From Daphnia carinata (lineage: Eukaryota; Arthropoda; Branchiopoda; Diplostraca; Daphniidae), in assembly GCF_022539665.2 (NCBI RefSeq), contig NC_081331.1, positions 12,432,638-12,496,637 of the forward strand: a stretch of DNA of 64,000 nt, read 5' to 3'. How positions within the stretch are numbered: the first letter of the stretch is position 1; every line of letters begins with the position of its first letter. Of the stretch, positions 63,851-64,000 are shown in pieces. A model generated the notes under the pieces. The model was not told where the DNA came from. It saw only the letters and a list, made by a program, of their open reading frames with translations, and ran no database searches. Both the position numbers and the translations under genes were made by a program.

Positions 63851-64000
63851 TAATAAAACGACTTCTACCGTTTCCACGGCACGCAAGTAGCTGAATGGTA
63901 TAGCCTCTTGTACATCTATAATCATTACCAACGTAGGAAGGAGGCCAGTTATTTCCTCTCGACCGATCACATCAGCGTTATAGCGGTACTGCCACTTAAC

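Overview
This is a stretch of nuclear DNA from an animal, most likely an arthropod and probably a Daphnia-type crustacean. The first two genes have introns of only about 60-90 bp with plain GT..AG ends. Coding exons are clearly GC-richer than the roughly 40% GC flanks, and the non-coding DNA is full of T or A homopolymers and short CA/CT microsatellites. The species is inferred from this style and from the proteins; it was not confirmed by a search. I found no bacterial, viral or transposon genes, no tRNA or rRNA, and no CRISPR array.

Layout, all genes on the + strand. 1-3359: no recognisable gene. 3360-5638: CTNNBL1 (beta-catenin-like protein 1, spliceosome-associated), 8 exons, 557 aa. 6954-7751: CCDC43 (coiled-coil domain protein 43), 3 exons, 216 aa. 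From about 8.6 to 60.2 kb: one very large class II DYRK kinase gene, closest to DYRK4. Its nine shared exons (49961-60172, 585 aa) encode the DYRK homology region, a complete kinase domain and a Ser/Gln-rich tail. After it come a probable 3' UTR of about 2.1 kb and, at 63.3-63.9 kb, fragments of an unrecognised gene that runs off the window.

The most interesting feature is the 5' half of the DYRK gene. A coding exon at 13169-13393 and a single 932-codon exon at 33190-35985 both end in phase 0, and so does a weaker candidate at 39400-39447. Each can be joined directly to the first shared exon at 49961, which begins in phase 0. The locus therefore looks able to make the same kinase with several different N-termini from separate promoters: about 660 aa from 13169, about 1517 aa from 33190 and perhaps about 601 aa from 39400. 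The 932-residue extension has proline, glutamine and acidic tracts, a perfect 10-residue tandem repeat and three basophilic-kinase-like serine sites.

CTNNBL1 (splicing), CCDC43 (poorly characterised) and DYRK (protein kinase) have no known joint pathway, so their adjacency looks like ordinary gene order. I did not find a wholly new biological system. The novelty candidates are the alternative DYRK N-termini, their promoters and the partial gene at the right edge.
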